Part shown: one piece after another, positions 52,064 through 64,000 of the stretch
Position numbering within the stretch: position 1 is the first letter of the stretch
Layout: each line of letters opens with the position of its first letter
Source of the DNA: Gymnorhina tibicen
Taxonomy: Eukaryota > Chordata > Aves > Passeriformes > Artamidae
Reading direction: 5' to 3'
Length of the DNA: 64,000 bases
Assembly (NCBI GenBank): GCA_013399875.1
Contig: VXAZ01006396.1
Span: 960,047 to 1,024,046, forward strand
Program-made: the position numbers and the translations under genes
The notes under the pieces: generated by a model
Databases searched by the model: none
What the model was told of the DNA's origin: nothing
What the model saw: only the letters and a program-made list of their open reading frames with translations

Positions 52064-53234
52064 ATGTTTCCCTCCACAAATCCTACAATTCTGCTAGAGC
52101 AATAAAACAGGATTTCACAGTTCTAACTCCCTAGCAAGCATGACTAACACTATGCAATTGCAAATATAGAGAAATAGGGGAAGGGGTACATTTATTTTTG
52201 CACATAAATAACAAATTTAAGAACAAAAACTATTTGAAATTGCAACAAAAGAAAATGTGGTAGTAATTGTAATTATGCATGAAGCTAAGCTGAATGTTTA
52301 TCTATGCGTACGAAACAGAAAGTTAAAAAGTCTTTCTTATTGTAGACTACCTGATGCCTATTGGAAAATTCACTTAATTCCAACATTACAAACTTGATGG
52401 GTGTGGATTTGTTAAATGTTACTAGTTTAGTTTACCTAAAATTTATTGAAGGTAAAGAAACCGAAAACGCAGCAACAACAACAAAAAAAAACAACACACT
52501 CCTTGTTTTAAGAATATATCTGTCAATTCAAATGAATATTGGGAGTGCTCCCAGAATCTCTCAGGCCCACGCAAGCCTGCTTTCAAGGAAAGGTTGACAT
52601 CAACATACCTAAGACATCTAACAACAAAACCCAAAACTAACCTAACTGCATGTGCTTTTTGCAGATGTAACATAAAGACATAAATACAAGCGCAACGTCA
52701 AGCAGCATTTTCTTTGCAAATCTCTTCAATGTCCTGAAAAAAAACCAGTATTCATTCAGATATAGGTTTTTACACCAGAACTTCTTTAGTTATACTAAGA
52801 CTTCTAAATTGAGCTCCAAGTAGTAACATCTGCAGTCTCCAGAAAGCATCCCCAGACAGAAGAGTACCACCAGAAAGATACAAAAAAAAAAAATACACAT
52901 AAACATACAAGTCCCTTTCCTAAACAAAACGGGAGCAGCTGGCTATTCCAGTTCTTGAAGATTCTATGACTTGGTTCTATGACTGGTTGAGGGAAGGTTG
53001 AGTAATTTGAGTAACTTTCAGTCTCTAAACCTTGCAGCATATTTTACAATTGAGTATTTACTAGCTGGATGAATTGCAGTGAAATTAAACCTCAGAAAAA
53101 AAGAATTGCTTGTAGGATCCACTATATAAATTCCAGTTTCCCTATTTCCCCTGAAGTTGTTAACTTCTGAGGGTATTCCTGCCAGGAGGTCAAGATCTCC
53201 CAGCAGCACCATTGCTGCCAGGCTCCTGTTTCAG

Positions 53235-53323
53235 TGGCACAGTGGAGTGAAGACCCTGGAGGATGCAAACTCAAACAAACTTCCTCAAGCAAGACTGCCA
53301 TGAAGTCCCAGAAAATTTGCCAG
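53235..53323 (+). other. Exon-like interval on the plus strand
   Basis: The acceptor ggctcctgtttcag (to 53234) and donor TGCCAG|gtaagaagg (53324) are both near consensus and enclose 89 nt. One of three frames is open across it, beginning AQWSEDPGGCKLKQTSSSK; the other two have stops. No protein family is recognised. It is antisense to the zinc-finger gene and so would belong to a separate transcript, most likely non-coding if real. Confidence 0.3.
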
Positions 53324-55220
53324 GTAAGAAGGCAGGAAACAAGTCAGAAGTTTGCACTTCCTTAGGATGTTTCATTTTGGGCAAATCCACATTCCTTAAA
53401 GAAAATGTTGATAAAATATCTTTTAACAGCTTCCTTGTCGCTCAGCCAGGTTTCTGGAGGAAATGAGGAGTAATGAAACCTTGCTTGGAGATCCCAGTCT
53501 AGAAGCTGGCCTCCCTTAGGGCTGGAGCTGCTCTATGTGAACTGGGCAATAGCCTGTTCTTTTAAATCTGACTACAGGGATCAGTTTCGTGATCTGAAAT
53601 AAAGCAGCATCCAGTGGCTGACCCTGAGGTGCACAATAAAGGTCTGTCAGGGGAGATACACGTAAAGATGGGCCACGCACAACTTAACAGCAGAGTACAG
53701 TTTGTGTTTGCTCCTGCTCAACAGGAAGCTCCAAGAGGAAGCCCTGTTTTTACAGACCTCTGCACTGTTACAATGGTCTGCTGTTCAGCTACAAATAAAT
53801 GGGCATGGCAGAGCAAGAAAAAAGTTTAGATTAATCACACTCATTCTTCTGCTTTACTGTTGTTTTAGGTGGTTTAGGTTGTGTTGGGGATTTTTAAACA
53901 TATGGCTAAACTACAACGGCCAAAAAACTCTGACTGACAATGCTAGTTCCCTCAGTCTGGCTAGCTTCCTATTGAAGCCATGTGTTTTGAAGAAATTCAG
54001 GAGGGTTAATGAATCTGTCTATACAATTTTAAGACTTTTTTTTGCCTGAGGGTTAAGATAAAGCCTGTGGCAATCCTAATGCAAGCCCCCAAACCCACCT
54101 TTAAATCAAGAAGCTGGAAATATCAAGTAGGAGCTATAGAAGACTTGGGTTGAGACCTAATGGTATCACTTTACTTATGTCCAATTAAACTTTCTGACAG
54201 GAAGATCTGGATAGATCAGCATTCACTGCAGGAAATGGTCACTTATTAAGGGTCACTTACTACAACAGCTTTCTTTTCTAGGGACAAAAATACAACGTAG
54301 TATTGAGGAACTCTCCAGCAGTTCCCCATCAACAGGGTACTAGCACTGTTAAAAAAAATAAACTTACTGAGCAATTCAACATAGGTTTTCTTTCCCTGAA
54401 GTTCAGCAATATAGCACATCTCCTCTACACATTCAAAATCTGAATAATTGGGTCACTTGGCCTGTGTGAGTAACCTATTTTACTGTCATATTTATATAAA
54501 CAAACAATTATACTTAATAATCATTTGTGCTGCTCAACTTAACTACTCTTATCAGAAAACAGAATGCGCTCCTGCAATATAAAAGAGCCATGACAAAAAC
54601 TTATCACCTAGCCTTCAAGCTGTATACAAAAATATTGGAGAGAATGAAGATAAAACAGATTTCCAAATTCACACACACCTCCCAATACTGAAAGTCAGGC
54701 AGGAAAGGACGGAAGTGATTCCTGTTTCCACACCCACAGACACCAGTAATGGCAGCCTCTGTCATTAGAAGATGCATCAGAGGACTGTGCAGGCAGATCA
54801 GTACTTGGGTGCCGGTGACAAGGAGCTGCTAAGATGGGGAAGGTGTCACACTTGTGATAGAAAATACTATTTTCCATTACTCACTACTGAACATTCATTT
54901 TGTGCCAAATTTATGGTAATTTTGAGTAACAGCACTGCCGATGGCTCAGTCTACATGATACCAAACACGTAGCTGCACCACAAATGCCATGTTTAAACTT
55001 GGCACTCTGGTTTGCCTGAATGTGTTAATGACCCAGAAAACACCACGAGGGTGTAAGAGCTGGCAAACCAAGCCCAAAAATACCCCTGTAATTCTGCAAA
55101 CAGTGGTGTTAGCAAATTCTGTCTTCTCATGATATTATGCCTCATGAGTTATTCAGTCCCCAGCTGAAGTTTCCAGGGCACAAAGCATTCCCTCTGCTGT
55201 GAGGACTGGCAAACATGACC

Positions 55221-55221
<1 letters not shown>

Positions 55222-55261
<40 letters not shown>
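55222..55261. repeat. AC microsatellite, 20 units
   Basis: A pure AC run of about 40 bp, the longest dinucleotide CA repeat in the window and probably polymorphic. The minus-strand open frame with a Cys-Val repeat over it is an artefact. Confidence 0.95.
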
Positions 55262-55266
<5 letters not shown>

Positions 55267-56574
55267 GGAGCCTTTCTTTCCATCAGGGCACTTATCAGGT
55301 CTTTTTTTTTCTTTCCTCCCCAGACACCTATCTCCACAAAACTTTCAGGAACAGAGGCCGTAACCTGAAGTACTATAATAAGGTGTAAATCATGCCTCAA
55401 AGACAGATCGATCAAAGTAGGAAAAGGTAGTAGGCTGTTCATCTCTTGAGGATTTAAGACATTACCTTCAAATGAAAAAAAATAAGCATTTTAAAATTTC
55501 TTTTTCTTTTCACCTAAGGCCCTAGCAAACAGTATAAATTTTGAGCAGCCATATCTATTTTTCAGTGGCTAAACTGGCAAATGTTTCTGGGCATTGCCAT
55601 ATTTCACAAACTGTGAGGGGTTTTCTGTTGTAGTTTTGGGCCCAGTGAGATTCAGAAAGTACAAAAGGGCACATAAGATGCTGTACATTTTATACCCAGT
55701 AAACTCTGATCTGCGATTGATTTATACAGTGTGCTAAGTCTTTATTTCTTTTCCTTTAGCTTGGCAACATAATTTCACTTTGATGGTCAGCCTTTCAATT
55801 AATCAAAGTGGACACAGCATTTGCAGCTTCTTTTGAAGTCAAAAAGAATTGTGTGCTCAGGACCTCTTAAAATGAGACCACTTATTTAGGTACTTAAAGA
55901 TGGCTGTCAACACCTAACTCCAGTCTCCTAAGTTTGAAATTGCTGACTTTAGTAATTTGCCCAAGAAAAGTGAACCTGGGGCACAGAGAGAGTACACAAA
56001 ATCTTACCTCTCATGACCAAGAAGTCCTTGGCTCTTAGTTATAAGTGCAGACAAATCTTTTTCTTGACTGGTTTGCCAGTACTGAAACTCAATTCAAGTA
56101 TGCAGCAGTAGACCATTTCTAAAACTCTGGGTTGGTCAGAACTGATTTCTAGGGGGACCTTATGTCCAACTGCAATTATGTGATAATGGAATCCAGACAT
56201 GGATTTACAGAAATCAGAAAAACATAGCAAACTTGTAAGGCATTTCTCTGTGTCTGACTACTCAGATGAATTGCATCCAGGTCTGCTGAGTACTGGCTGT
56301 ACCATGCTTAATTTCAATGCCCAGAGGCAGACAGCCTGATATAGGAAGCACTGGCTGACATTGCAGCCCAGCACACAAGCCAGCAACACTCTTCCTTTGT
56401 GGAAGTGTTAACACATTCACAAGAACTCTTCTCATAAACGAAGAAGTGCTAGAGCATTAATAAAGACTAGGAAAAAAGAATTAGCAGCAGGGTGGAGCTG
56501 ATACATTTTCCAGCCCAATGTCTCTTTTCCCTCAGTTATGTGTCAAACAGCTTGTCTGTGCTGACATGCGAGTG

Positions 56575-56730
56575 TAGCTGGCGCAGGTGACGGGAGATGA
56601 TGTGCTACATGAAGGAGACCACCAGAGTTCACATCGGGGCCGTGGCGGGCTGGTACCTGGTTGTTGGGCCATGGCGAGGCCCAGAGCACCAGACTCCAGC
56701 GGTGGCCGCTCCCTGCCCTTGTTAAATCAA
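56575..56730 (+). other. GC-rich patch open in two plus-strand frames
   Basis: About 155 bp with roughly nine CpGs, followed by a short AGC run. Two plus-strand frames stay open through it, one starting MTGDDVLHEGDHQ and the other MCYMKETTRVHIGAVAGW. No domain is recognised and no splice pair is convincing. It may be a decayed retrocopy fragment, a lncRNA exon or compositional chance. Confidence 0.2.
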
Positions 56731-58633
56731 AGCAGCAGCAGCAGGCCCAAACAAATGCTTTGCTTTGTTTGACAGACGTTTTATGAGATGTACGTGAACT
56801 ACAAAGGTCCAGGGAGGAGTTATGGTGCTAGGAACAGTGAAATGGATTTTACTTTGTAACTTGCAAGAGATCACGAAAAGCCATAAGCACTTTTTTCCTT
56901 CTGTTTAGAAGATGCATCTTGCTACTGCAGTTGTAACACATAATACACTACATTAGAGTATGGCAGGTAAAATACTTGTTTTGTAAAGTTTTTGGTGTGT
57001 ACTGATTCCCAATACTCCCTTCTCCAATAGAGACAAGCAGAGTTCAAAATAAACTCAGTATTTAGATAACTACAATCATACACTGCCATTCATCTAATGC
57101 TAGTCCACTTTTTCTTCAGTAAAGCATTTTGCACTTCATATATATTATGAAACATCCCTCTACCACAATATTTTTGATACCACTTCCAATTCTACTGGTA
57201 GACCAGATTCTTAGGCCTACTGTCCTTAACAGAAACAATACAAAATAAAAATTCCTCAAGAATTTTTGAAATGGGGAGAGAAGGAAGCAACTCAGGAAAT
57301 ACAGAAATAGCAGCAGCTACCCACCCCAGAATAAAATCCGGATGATGCTGTGCTTCAGTGTCACAGGTAGAGATATAATCAAAAGCTTTCATAGCTGATG
57401 TATGTCTCCATCTATAAAACGTAATACTGTTACAATCAAGTATTTTCAAAAACTCACTGATATGTAGTTTTTACTCAAGACTTCATATTTTGCATTTGGA
57501 GTTTATTATTTTTAAAAGTTTACATTGTGTCAGTAAGAACACAGGATGTGCTAAAACATTACATTTCATAGATTCTGAATTCTGCCTAAAATACTCAGTT
57601 CATTTCCCCCTCAAGTCTCAACTTTTGCAACAGCAACCATACAGCAAATCTTCACAATAAACTGGGATTTACAGGTTACTACTGGTTGACAGCTGAGGTT
57701 CAAAAAAATTTCTACCACGACACTACACTACTCACTGCACAAGCAAACAGGCAAAACGTAAAATAAGATTCTCTAAGTGATCCATCAGCTACAATATTTA
57801 AAAGAAAGAGGTGTCAACCAGTCCATATTATAAAATTCTTGAAATTAAGAAATTGCAATTTTTAAAACAGAAATTCTTGAAATTCTGGTAGTAGCAAACT
57901 GAAGAATCTGTTCAGTTAACTGTAACACAGTAGCCTATGATAGCAGCTAGCCTAGGACTCAGAAGTTCATCAGGGGAAAGAAATGACAACGTTTAGTATA
58001 CCACTCTGAAAGGGACAGGAACAAAATACTGTTTCCCATCATGAATTTGCTTGTAAAACATGTACGCTACCTCAGAAAAACAGTCACATGCCTAAATAAT
58101 CTGTAAAACCTCATCACAAACACCACCAAAAATAAATATCTTAAGGCAGTAAACCACTTTGAAGACAACTGAACTGGTAGGAACACTGCAAACAGGTGTG
58201 TCCCTTAACTGTATTCCATAAAAGTTCCTGTGGAAAGACAATCTTAAATGATCAATGTCCTTAATTGTGTTGCATCCAGCCTAAGTAATGGTACTTAGAC
58301 TGAGTAGCAGACCTGTTTTGTGGGTGTATGTTAGAGCCCAGTATTGTCCACTTACACAGATTAGTAAGATAGTCAAAACATACCACACTTCCCAGTCTTC
58401 ACATATGACCTTCTTTGCTACAGAAAGGAGCTACAAAGAGGAATCAGAAATCTCTGAACCTTAACATAGAATCAAAAACAAGGGCTGACCAAGATCACAA
58501 AGTACTTCTCAGCTCAGCAAACTCAATGTAGTTCATGGTAGACTATTCCACTCCCTTCCTACAATCTGCTGCACATAAATGTTGTGTTTTACTATGTACT
58601 CTGTAAACAATATTATGCAAGAACACAAGGTAG

Positions 58634-58758
58634 CCAATAAAAGAGCATAAAAGCAGAAGAGCTGCTCTGAACAAACACAGCTCACCTTCCCTCCTCTCTG
58701 CAGGCAGGGAGAGTGCCCCGCTCAGAACATCTCACTACTGGGTCAAGAGAAAGAAAAG
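58634..58758 (+). promoter_or_regulatory. Promoter-like box pair and first-exon-like donor
   Basis: A CCAAT box (58634-58638) and a TATA-like CATAAAAG (58646-58653) precede, at the expected distance of about 30 bp, a segment ending GAAAAG|gtaagac (donor 58759). Within it, ccttccctcctctctgcag (to 58703) is also a strong acceptor, giving a 55-nt internal exon 58704-58758 as the other reading. The CCAAT-TATA spacing is unusually short. An unidentified LTR promoter would look similar, but I see no TG...CA ends or primer-binding site. Confidence 0.28.
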
Positions 58759-61700
58759 GTAAGACAACTGTGGCAAATGCAAGGCAGCCAAAATTAAGGG
58801 TATCCTTGAACACATGAATGTGGAACAGGTGAGCAGGTAAGTGCTGCTATGGGCATAGATCCAGTTACTTAGATACAAACAACCTGTGGAAATATTTGCT
58901 CAGCCTATTCAGTTCTGTGAACTGCGTCATGATTTGTATCAGATGTGAGCAAATAACTCACAAATAGAGATTATAAACAAACAGCTTACTGGAAATCACC
59001 TACTCAAGTCCAAGAAGCACATTTAAGCAGGAACAGAGCAGTGGTCAAGCATCTGTGCCTCCAAGCTTATACATTTTTTGCAGTCTAACAAAATTCCTGA
59101 CCATGGATAGCTTGCAGGGAGTCAATCTGGCTATGACACAGGAAAACAAACATTTACACAAACAGTTTTATAGGCGCCACAACTAACCAGTCAGTTAGCC
59201 ATTACTTGGATGCCTTAATTTAGGAAATACAGTGCTATCTTTGTTCTTTGTTTTAAAACAAAACACACAAACCCCACCAAATCTTAAGAAGGGTAATACT
59301 GAAACCTGCAATAAAAATAGGAATGTGATGAAGTCCAAAGAAGCTTCTTCACATCATGCTCAAGCCAGGGCACACAACTTATATATGCATACAGATGATT
59401 ATGAAGACAGATTTTACAACACATGAAAATTTACTTGTGTTTTACAGAGTAAAGATTAAAAGAATCGCCCAGAGCCCCCTTTCTTGATATGTGGGAGGTT
59501 TTCTATTATTTTCAAATTTGCAGCCAACAACTTCATCTTTTTAACAGTATTTACTATTTCTAACCCATTTCACTGTTGCTACACCTTTCCACCACCTCCC
59601 TGTTCCCAAGGAAGGCATCGCCTTGGCAGCGTACACTTGCCTCCAGGGAGCTGACCCCCTACTTTGGAAGGGTGAGATCAGACTGCATGGGTGTCCTGCA
59701 GGAACTCTCTGTGCCTGTTGATCTTCACCTTTCTTGTTTTCTCCTGCTGTCTCTCCTGTTAAAACGATTCCTCTGCTCCAAAAGTAGCAATCCTCTTTTC
59801 CTCTGAATTCTTCTAATAAGCCTAATCAACTACACTCCAAGGCAACTGATCTCTACTTCTGTCAAGCTCAAAGGCTGCAAATGCTACCTCATATCTGAGG
59901 AAGAGCTAGAAGTGCCTGAAGTTTGTGTCTTTTCCAAGGGTATCAGCTGTTTGATTATGAGGTATTACCTCTCCGTACAAACCTAGCCACTGAATTTTCC
60001 ACACTGTATTGCTCATCTAAAAATTTTGCTCTGGTTTCTTCTGTGCTCCGTGGCAGCCATATATCAAGGAGTGTTGGGAGAAGCTCCATTGCAAAGAGAT
60101 ATCAAATTATTTGGGTTAAACATTCCCAGGCATGTAACAGAGTGGTGAAAAAGAAGAAGAAACTAAATGGAATTAAAATTTCTGTTACAAACCACAGCTC
60201 CCTGTATAAAGAAAATCGCATGCCAGGAGTCAAAAGAGTTAGGATCCAAGTTCCTCTTTTATCAATACTTGCAGGCAATCACTCACCTTTTTATGGAAAA
60301 CAATGACCTTTTTTGATACAATGGTGACCCAGCTTAGAAGAATAAATGGAAAAAAGTATGAAAAAAAAGACTTTTTATTATTCCTTGCAATCAAAATGAA
60401 AAAATTTAAATGATCTAAAAAAGCACCTCTTTATTAAAGAGTTGATGAAAGTGTGGGTCAGTCCTATTATCCTTTTAAATTAATAAAAAATTCCTGATCT
60501 TTTAAAATTCAGAAGAATGATGTATATTTAAAATATTCTGTAATTACTGCAAAAGTATTAATTAACAGTTCATGGATGCATAAGTAGTGAGATGAAGGAA
60601 TAAGCCATCTACTCACTATAAATATAAGCTTAAAAAATCATTTTATAGCATTTTTGTAGCTGTATGATGTTAGGTAGGTCATAACACTAGTACTTTCCTC
60701 TGAAAACCTAATAATTATTAACCTTTTTAATTTTTAAACTGAATATTGACTTTGCAATAAATTGGAGTAAGTTCAATCTTACAGTCAATTCCAAACATGA
60801 AAGAGTTTCTCTCTCAGCCACACTGACCATTAGCACTAATTTACAGATATTTTCTTAGGCTTGACTCAAAGAGAAGTCTGAATTATCTTACTGCAAACGA
60901 TTTTAAGTAACAGCCCAATAATTCATATACAAAGTGCAGAATTAAAGATACATAAAATCACTATTTTCTCTACCAAACTATAAAAGGATGTTAGAAGTTA
61001 TTCCGAATTGCATGGGAAAGCCTTATAGTACACAACACAATCTTCCTTCCACAATAAGACCCACAGGTATAGAGGAAAAGTATGGGATACAATTCTGTTA
61101 ACTTCAGCCCTGCAGGAAATGCAGTGGGTTTGCTTCTATATTTTAAGAATGTTTTTGTTACATTTTAAAAACAAACAAACAAAAAAGGTTTCTGGATAGA
61201 TCTGGTAACTACTGGTCCTGCATGCCATCCTTCAACTTCCAGAAATGTCCCTCTTCTCACCATCAGAGTCTGAATCACAGTGCAGTTAAGGAACTGCCTC
61301 TTGCTGAGCCCTTGGGAGGCTGGTTCTGATCAGGCAGAGATTTCCTGCTCCTCCTGCCCCTTCCCTTCTCTCCCCTTTGTAATACCGAGCGGAGGCTCCA
61401 CCCACACAATGGGTAGGATTGCAACTTCTCACCCTGGGAACCCAGAGGGAGGAAAGAAAAGGTGGTGGGAGAGGTGCATTTCCCATGTAGGATATGCTGG
61501 AGAAATCAGTCAACAGACTAAGCAGAGGGTGGAAGATCCAGTGGTCCATGAGAAAAACACTCATGGTACATGGGATGTGGGGACCTAAGCTGTGAGGGGA
61601 GAACTCGCTTTGGTGCTGTGAGAAACCAGCTAGGCATCTAAGAGATGCTCTCCCACGAGCTGGTGCACGAGTCAAGCACAGAGCTGAAAAGGCCAGAATC

Positions 61701-62577
61701 AACACAGCTGGAATTTGCAATGACAGGATTTCATGGGGTAAACAGGGTGTTGACCTGTAGGTCAGCTACAGGTTGGTGAACGAGCTGGAGAAGAGCTGTT
61801 AAGAAAAGGGACGTGTGTGGGTAGAGGAAGCAAAACATGCCAGAAATAGGATTTTATAATAATAACACAGGAATCTTTCTAGAAAGTACAACTCAGAACT
61901 TCTCTATTTCCTACTAACTTCTCCATGGACACAGAGCTGTCCCAATGGTGCAGAACAGTCCTTTCAATGCCTCTTTAGCAACAGAGAAAAAAATATTAAT
62001 CATGCAGACAATCATAGCCTTTTTGTGTATAACTGCACTCCAGCACAGCATCTACATTATTGCCAGAACCTGGGCACAACTTCACATCCTTAATGCTGTA
62101 TCAGACTCCTTTTTACTGCTGGGAAACTCACACCCCAACAGCTTTACACATAGGAAATCCAGAGTATCAGACAATATATTTATGAGGCTGATACTAACTT
62201 CCAGCTTCAGAAACAATATTGGATTATTTCCTACGTTTTTATATGTATGTATGAAGATAGAAACCTCCTCCAAACAAACCCTGAAGCACTGTCAAGAAAA
62301 TTATTTCAGGATATGCTTTTTATGTGGACAGCAAACACCACATAGCCCAAAAGATCATTTGTGTCACATAGTGTCACATGTCTGTTTAACTAAATGATGG
62401 GATATTTGTTTGATGTTCGCTGGTATATAAAAATAAATAAATAAAGGACGGAAAGAAAATAAAAGAAAACACCAAAAAACCTAAATAACTTCCTTTTCTA
62501 ATTATAAGGATAAAATCCTGTAATGGATATTCATCACAAGCATAAAAATAAACCATTACGTAGATTTTGTACATTTG

Positions 62578-62607
62578 CTGACAGTTTAATTTTTAATAAA
62601 CTGTCAG
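62578..62607. repeat. Perfect 11-bp inverted repeat
   Basis: ctgacagttta and its exact inverse taaactgtcag flank an eight-base A/T loop. This can fold into a hairpin in DNA or RNA. There is no T run or gene end to make it a terminator. Confidence 0.85.
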
Positions 62608-63742
62608 GAATCAGGCATCTAGGGGACTGCCTTCATCAGGAAATAAATCAGGAAAGAGAAAACTCATTAAATTAAGGTCTGCAATGGAGGCATTGCTGGA
62701 GAAGCAACAACCTGCCGGAGTCCTCCCACCAAGCTCCCAAATGTTATGTGAAAACTCTAAGTGACCAACCTTGCATTCTGATTACATGCCATCCAATTTC
62801 TAAGACTCTAGACCTCAATATAATGCAATTCTTGTGGCATTCCAACCCTCCAACATACCAACATTGTCTCCCAGTTCTATGCCCTCAGCAGGTTTTCAAA
62901 ACTACAATTTCATTTTGTTTGTGTGCGTGTGTGCAGACAGGTCAATAATGAAAATATTTAATAAGATCTATCCTAGTATAACCTTCAGAGTAATCACCTA
63001 CTGGACTTCTCATTACTTTTTTTAATGCCCTTTGCCAAATCTGAGAGCCTGATTTTTATCAGTTGTCAGTAGAGCCTTACACTTCTTGTTCACTAAAAAG
63101 AGACAAATTTCCTGCTGATCAATATTTTCCCCCATTTTTTAGGCTGTCTGTTCACACCTATCCTTCTTTTTAAGGTGGTTACTCATCCTCTGAGGTCTAT
63201 GGCACTTTCCTTCTAAGGTTTTTAATCTCATGAGCCAGATGCTTAGGCTGTGCTCTGCAGGCCCTTGTTAACCTTCAAAGAGAACACACACTTCTTCGCA
63301 TGAAGATGTACTTTCCACAGCAGTCATTGGCAAGAAGCCAACAAAAAAGATCTAGAAAAGCTCTTACAGCCGTTACAGCTCAAAAATAATTTTAAGAATA
63401 TTGTTAATCTTGAGAAAATATGGTATCCTGTTTTTTCAAAGACAAAAAGAAGTAAGAACTCTGTGAATAATAAAACCATCTCAAAAAAAAATTTTATCCC
63501 TCCATCAAGAGATCCAATCCTTCACTGAGCTATTCAAATTTAAAAATAACAAAAACGCAGATTTGTACTTGGCTTCTGGTTCAATTTAAATCTGAAACTA
63601 TTCTGTTTTGGGAGAATTTTTTGATCCACAAACGGTCCAATCACACAAACCAAACTGTCAATGAAGGATGAACTGGCTGCATAGTGCCAGACATTCAGTG
63701 AATGATGCAGGTGGCTGTAAAATGCCAATATATGATATCCAG

Positions 63743-63773
63743 TGTTGTGTTAGCTCTAGCAGCTAACACAACA
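63743..63773. repeat. Perfect 13-bp inverted repeat with a 5-base loop
   Basis: tgttgtgttagct and its exact inverse agctaacacaaca flank ctagc. The stem has no mismatch. It is too short for a typical microRNA precursor, and the flanks do not extend the pairing. Confidence 0.85.
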
Positions 63774-64000
63774 TTGCTTCCCCTGAAAGAATATTGGTAT
63801 TTTTAAGTCCTATTTTTAACCAGTTGAGGAATTGGATTATAAAAAAAAAAAAATGACACTGAAGTTAGATGGATACCAATAGAAAGTCAGAAGCTGTAAT
63901 AAGGTTAGGTCTCAGTAACTACTAAAAATTGTATCTCTGGCATTGCACTAGCCCTGAAACAGAATACTGGCTTGTCTCAGGTCTTAGAACCCTGATTACC

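Larger units (their letters stand above)
51781..64000 (-). other. Intron at the right end of the window
   Basis: AT-rich intron with an AC microsatellite (55222-55261), a GC-rich patch (56575-56730), two plus-strand exon-like intervals (53235-53323, 58704-58758) and two short perfect hairpins (62578-62607, 63743-63773). The longest open frame in the window (150 codons, 61945-62397, plus) has no recognised domain and is taken as chance. Confidence 0.45.

Noticed and set aside
52960..53000. Possible CR1 tail because of repeated ttctatgac
   Set aside because: No CR1 body precedes it and the repeat unit does not match well; probably chance.
55149..55442. Cys-Val repeat frame on the minus strand
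   Set aside because: Translation of the AC microsatellite, not a protein repeat.
59923..60306. 127-codon plus-strand frame
   Set aside because: No domain, no splice or promoter evidence, ordinary intronic composition.
61286..61720. 144-codon minus-strand frame starting with a signal-peptide-like MQIPAVLILAFSALCLT
   Set aside because: The rest is Pro/Ser-rich with no family resemblance, a 102-codon frame overlaps on the opposite strand, and local GC explains the absence of stops.
61945..62397. Longest open frame in the window, 150 codons, plus strand
   Set aside because: No recognised domain, no promoter or splice context, and such a length is not surprising once six frames of 64 kb are searched.
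1..64000. CRISPR arrays, prokaryotic operons, phage or integrated viral genes, tRNA and rRNA genes
   Set aside because: None seen on either strand; no regularly spaced repeats, no tRNA B-box phrases and no viral-type long frames.

Overview
This window looks like avian nuclear DNA from deep inside a large, intron-rich gene. It is AT-rich and has almost no long open reading frames. Its recognisable interspersed repeats are two reverse-oriented CR1 LINE tails, whose 3' ends and internal phrases are typical of bird CR1. Mammalian Alu, L1 and B1 elements are absent. There is no prokaryotic layout: no operons, Shine-Dalgarno sites, CRISPR array, tRNA or rRNA.

Only one protein-coding exon can be defended, at 6367-6441 on the minus strand. 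It is 75 nt long, has consensus splice sites on both sides, and encodes the second half of a C2H2 zinc finger followed by a long, non-TGEKP linker. From memory the peptide fits the large zinc-finger protein ZNF407, with its relative ZNF335 as the alternative. The lack of any other finger exon across the other 63.9 kb implies very long introns, which favours ZNF407. Everything else would then be intron: 1-6366 lies 3' of the exon and 6442-64000 lies 5' of it in transcript terms.

Layout: 1-6366, intron with an 80-bp dispersed repeat pair and a GC-rich CCT patch. 6367-6441, the exon. 6442-22860, intron with simple repeats, an 89-bp diverged tandem duplication and a 62-bp A run. 22861, a CR1 tail. 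26.4 kb, a homeobox/octamer-rich segment. 28.47-28.87 kb, an unexpected CpG island beside a 12-N gap. 32.02-32.29 kb, a second CR1. 34.5-34.7 kb, a TA-rich satellite-like repeat with a 99-bp period. 38.8 kb, a strong G-quadruplex motif on the minus strand. 43.2-44.9 kb, a candidate regulatory block ending in a small CpG cluster with a perfect hairpin. 51.2-51.8 kb, another enhancer-like segment. 53.2 and 58.7 kb, two plus-strand exon-like intervals with good splice sites, the second with CCAAT and TATA-like boxes just upstream. 62.6 and 63.75 kb, two perfect short hairpins.

I did not find a complete new biological system. The best leads are the intronic CpG island with possible antisense transcription, the 43.2-44.9 kb block, and a few exon-like intervals with good splice sites. 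All need alignment and RNA evidence, which I could not run.
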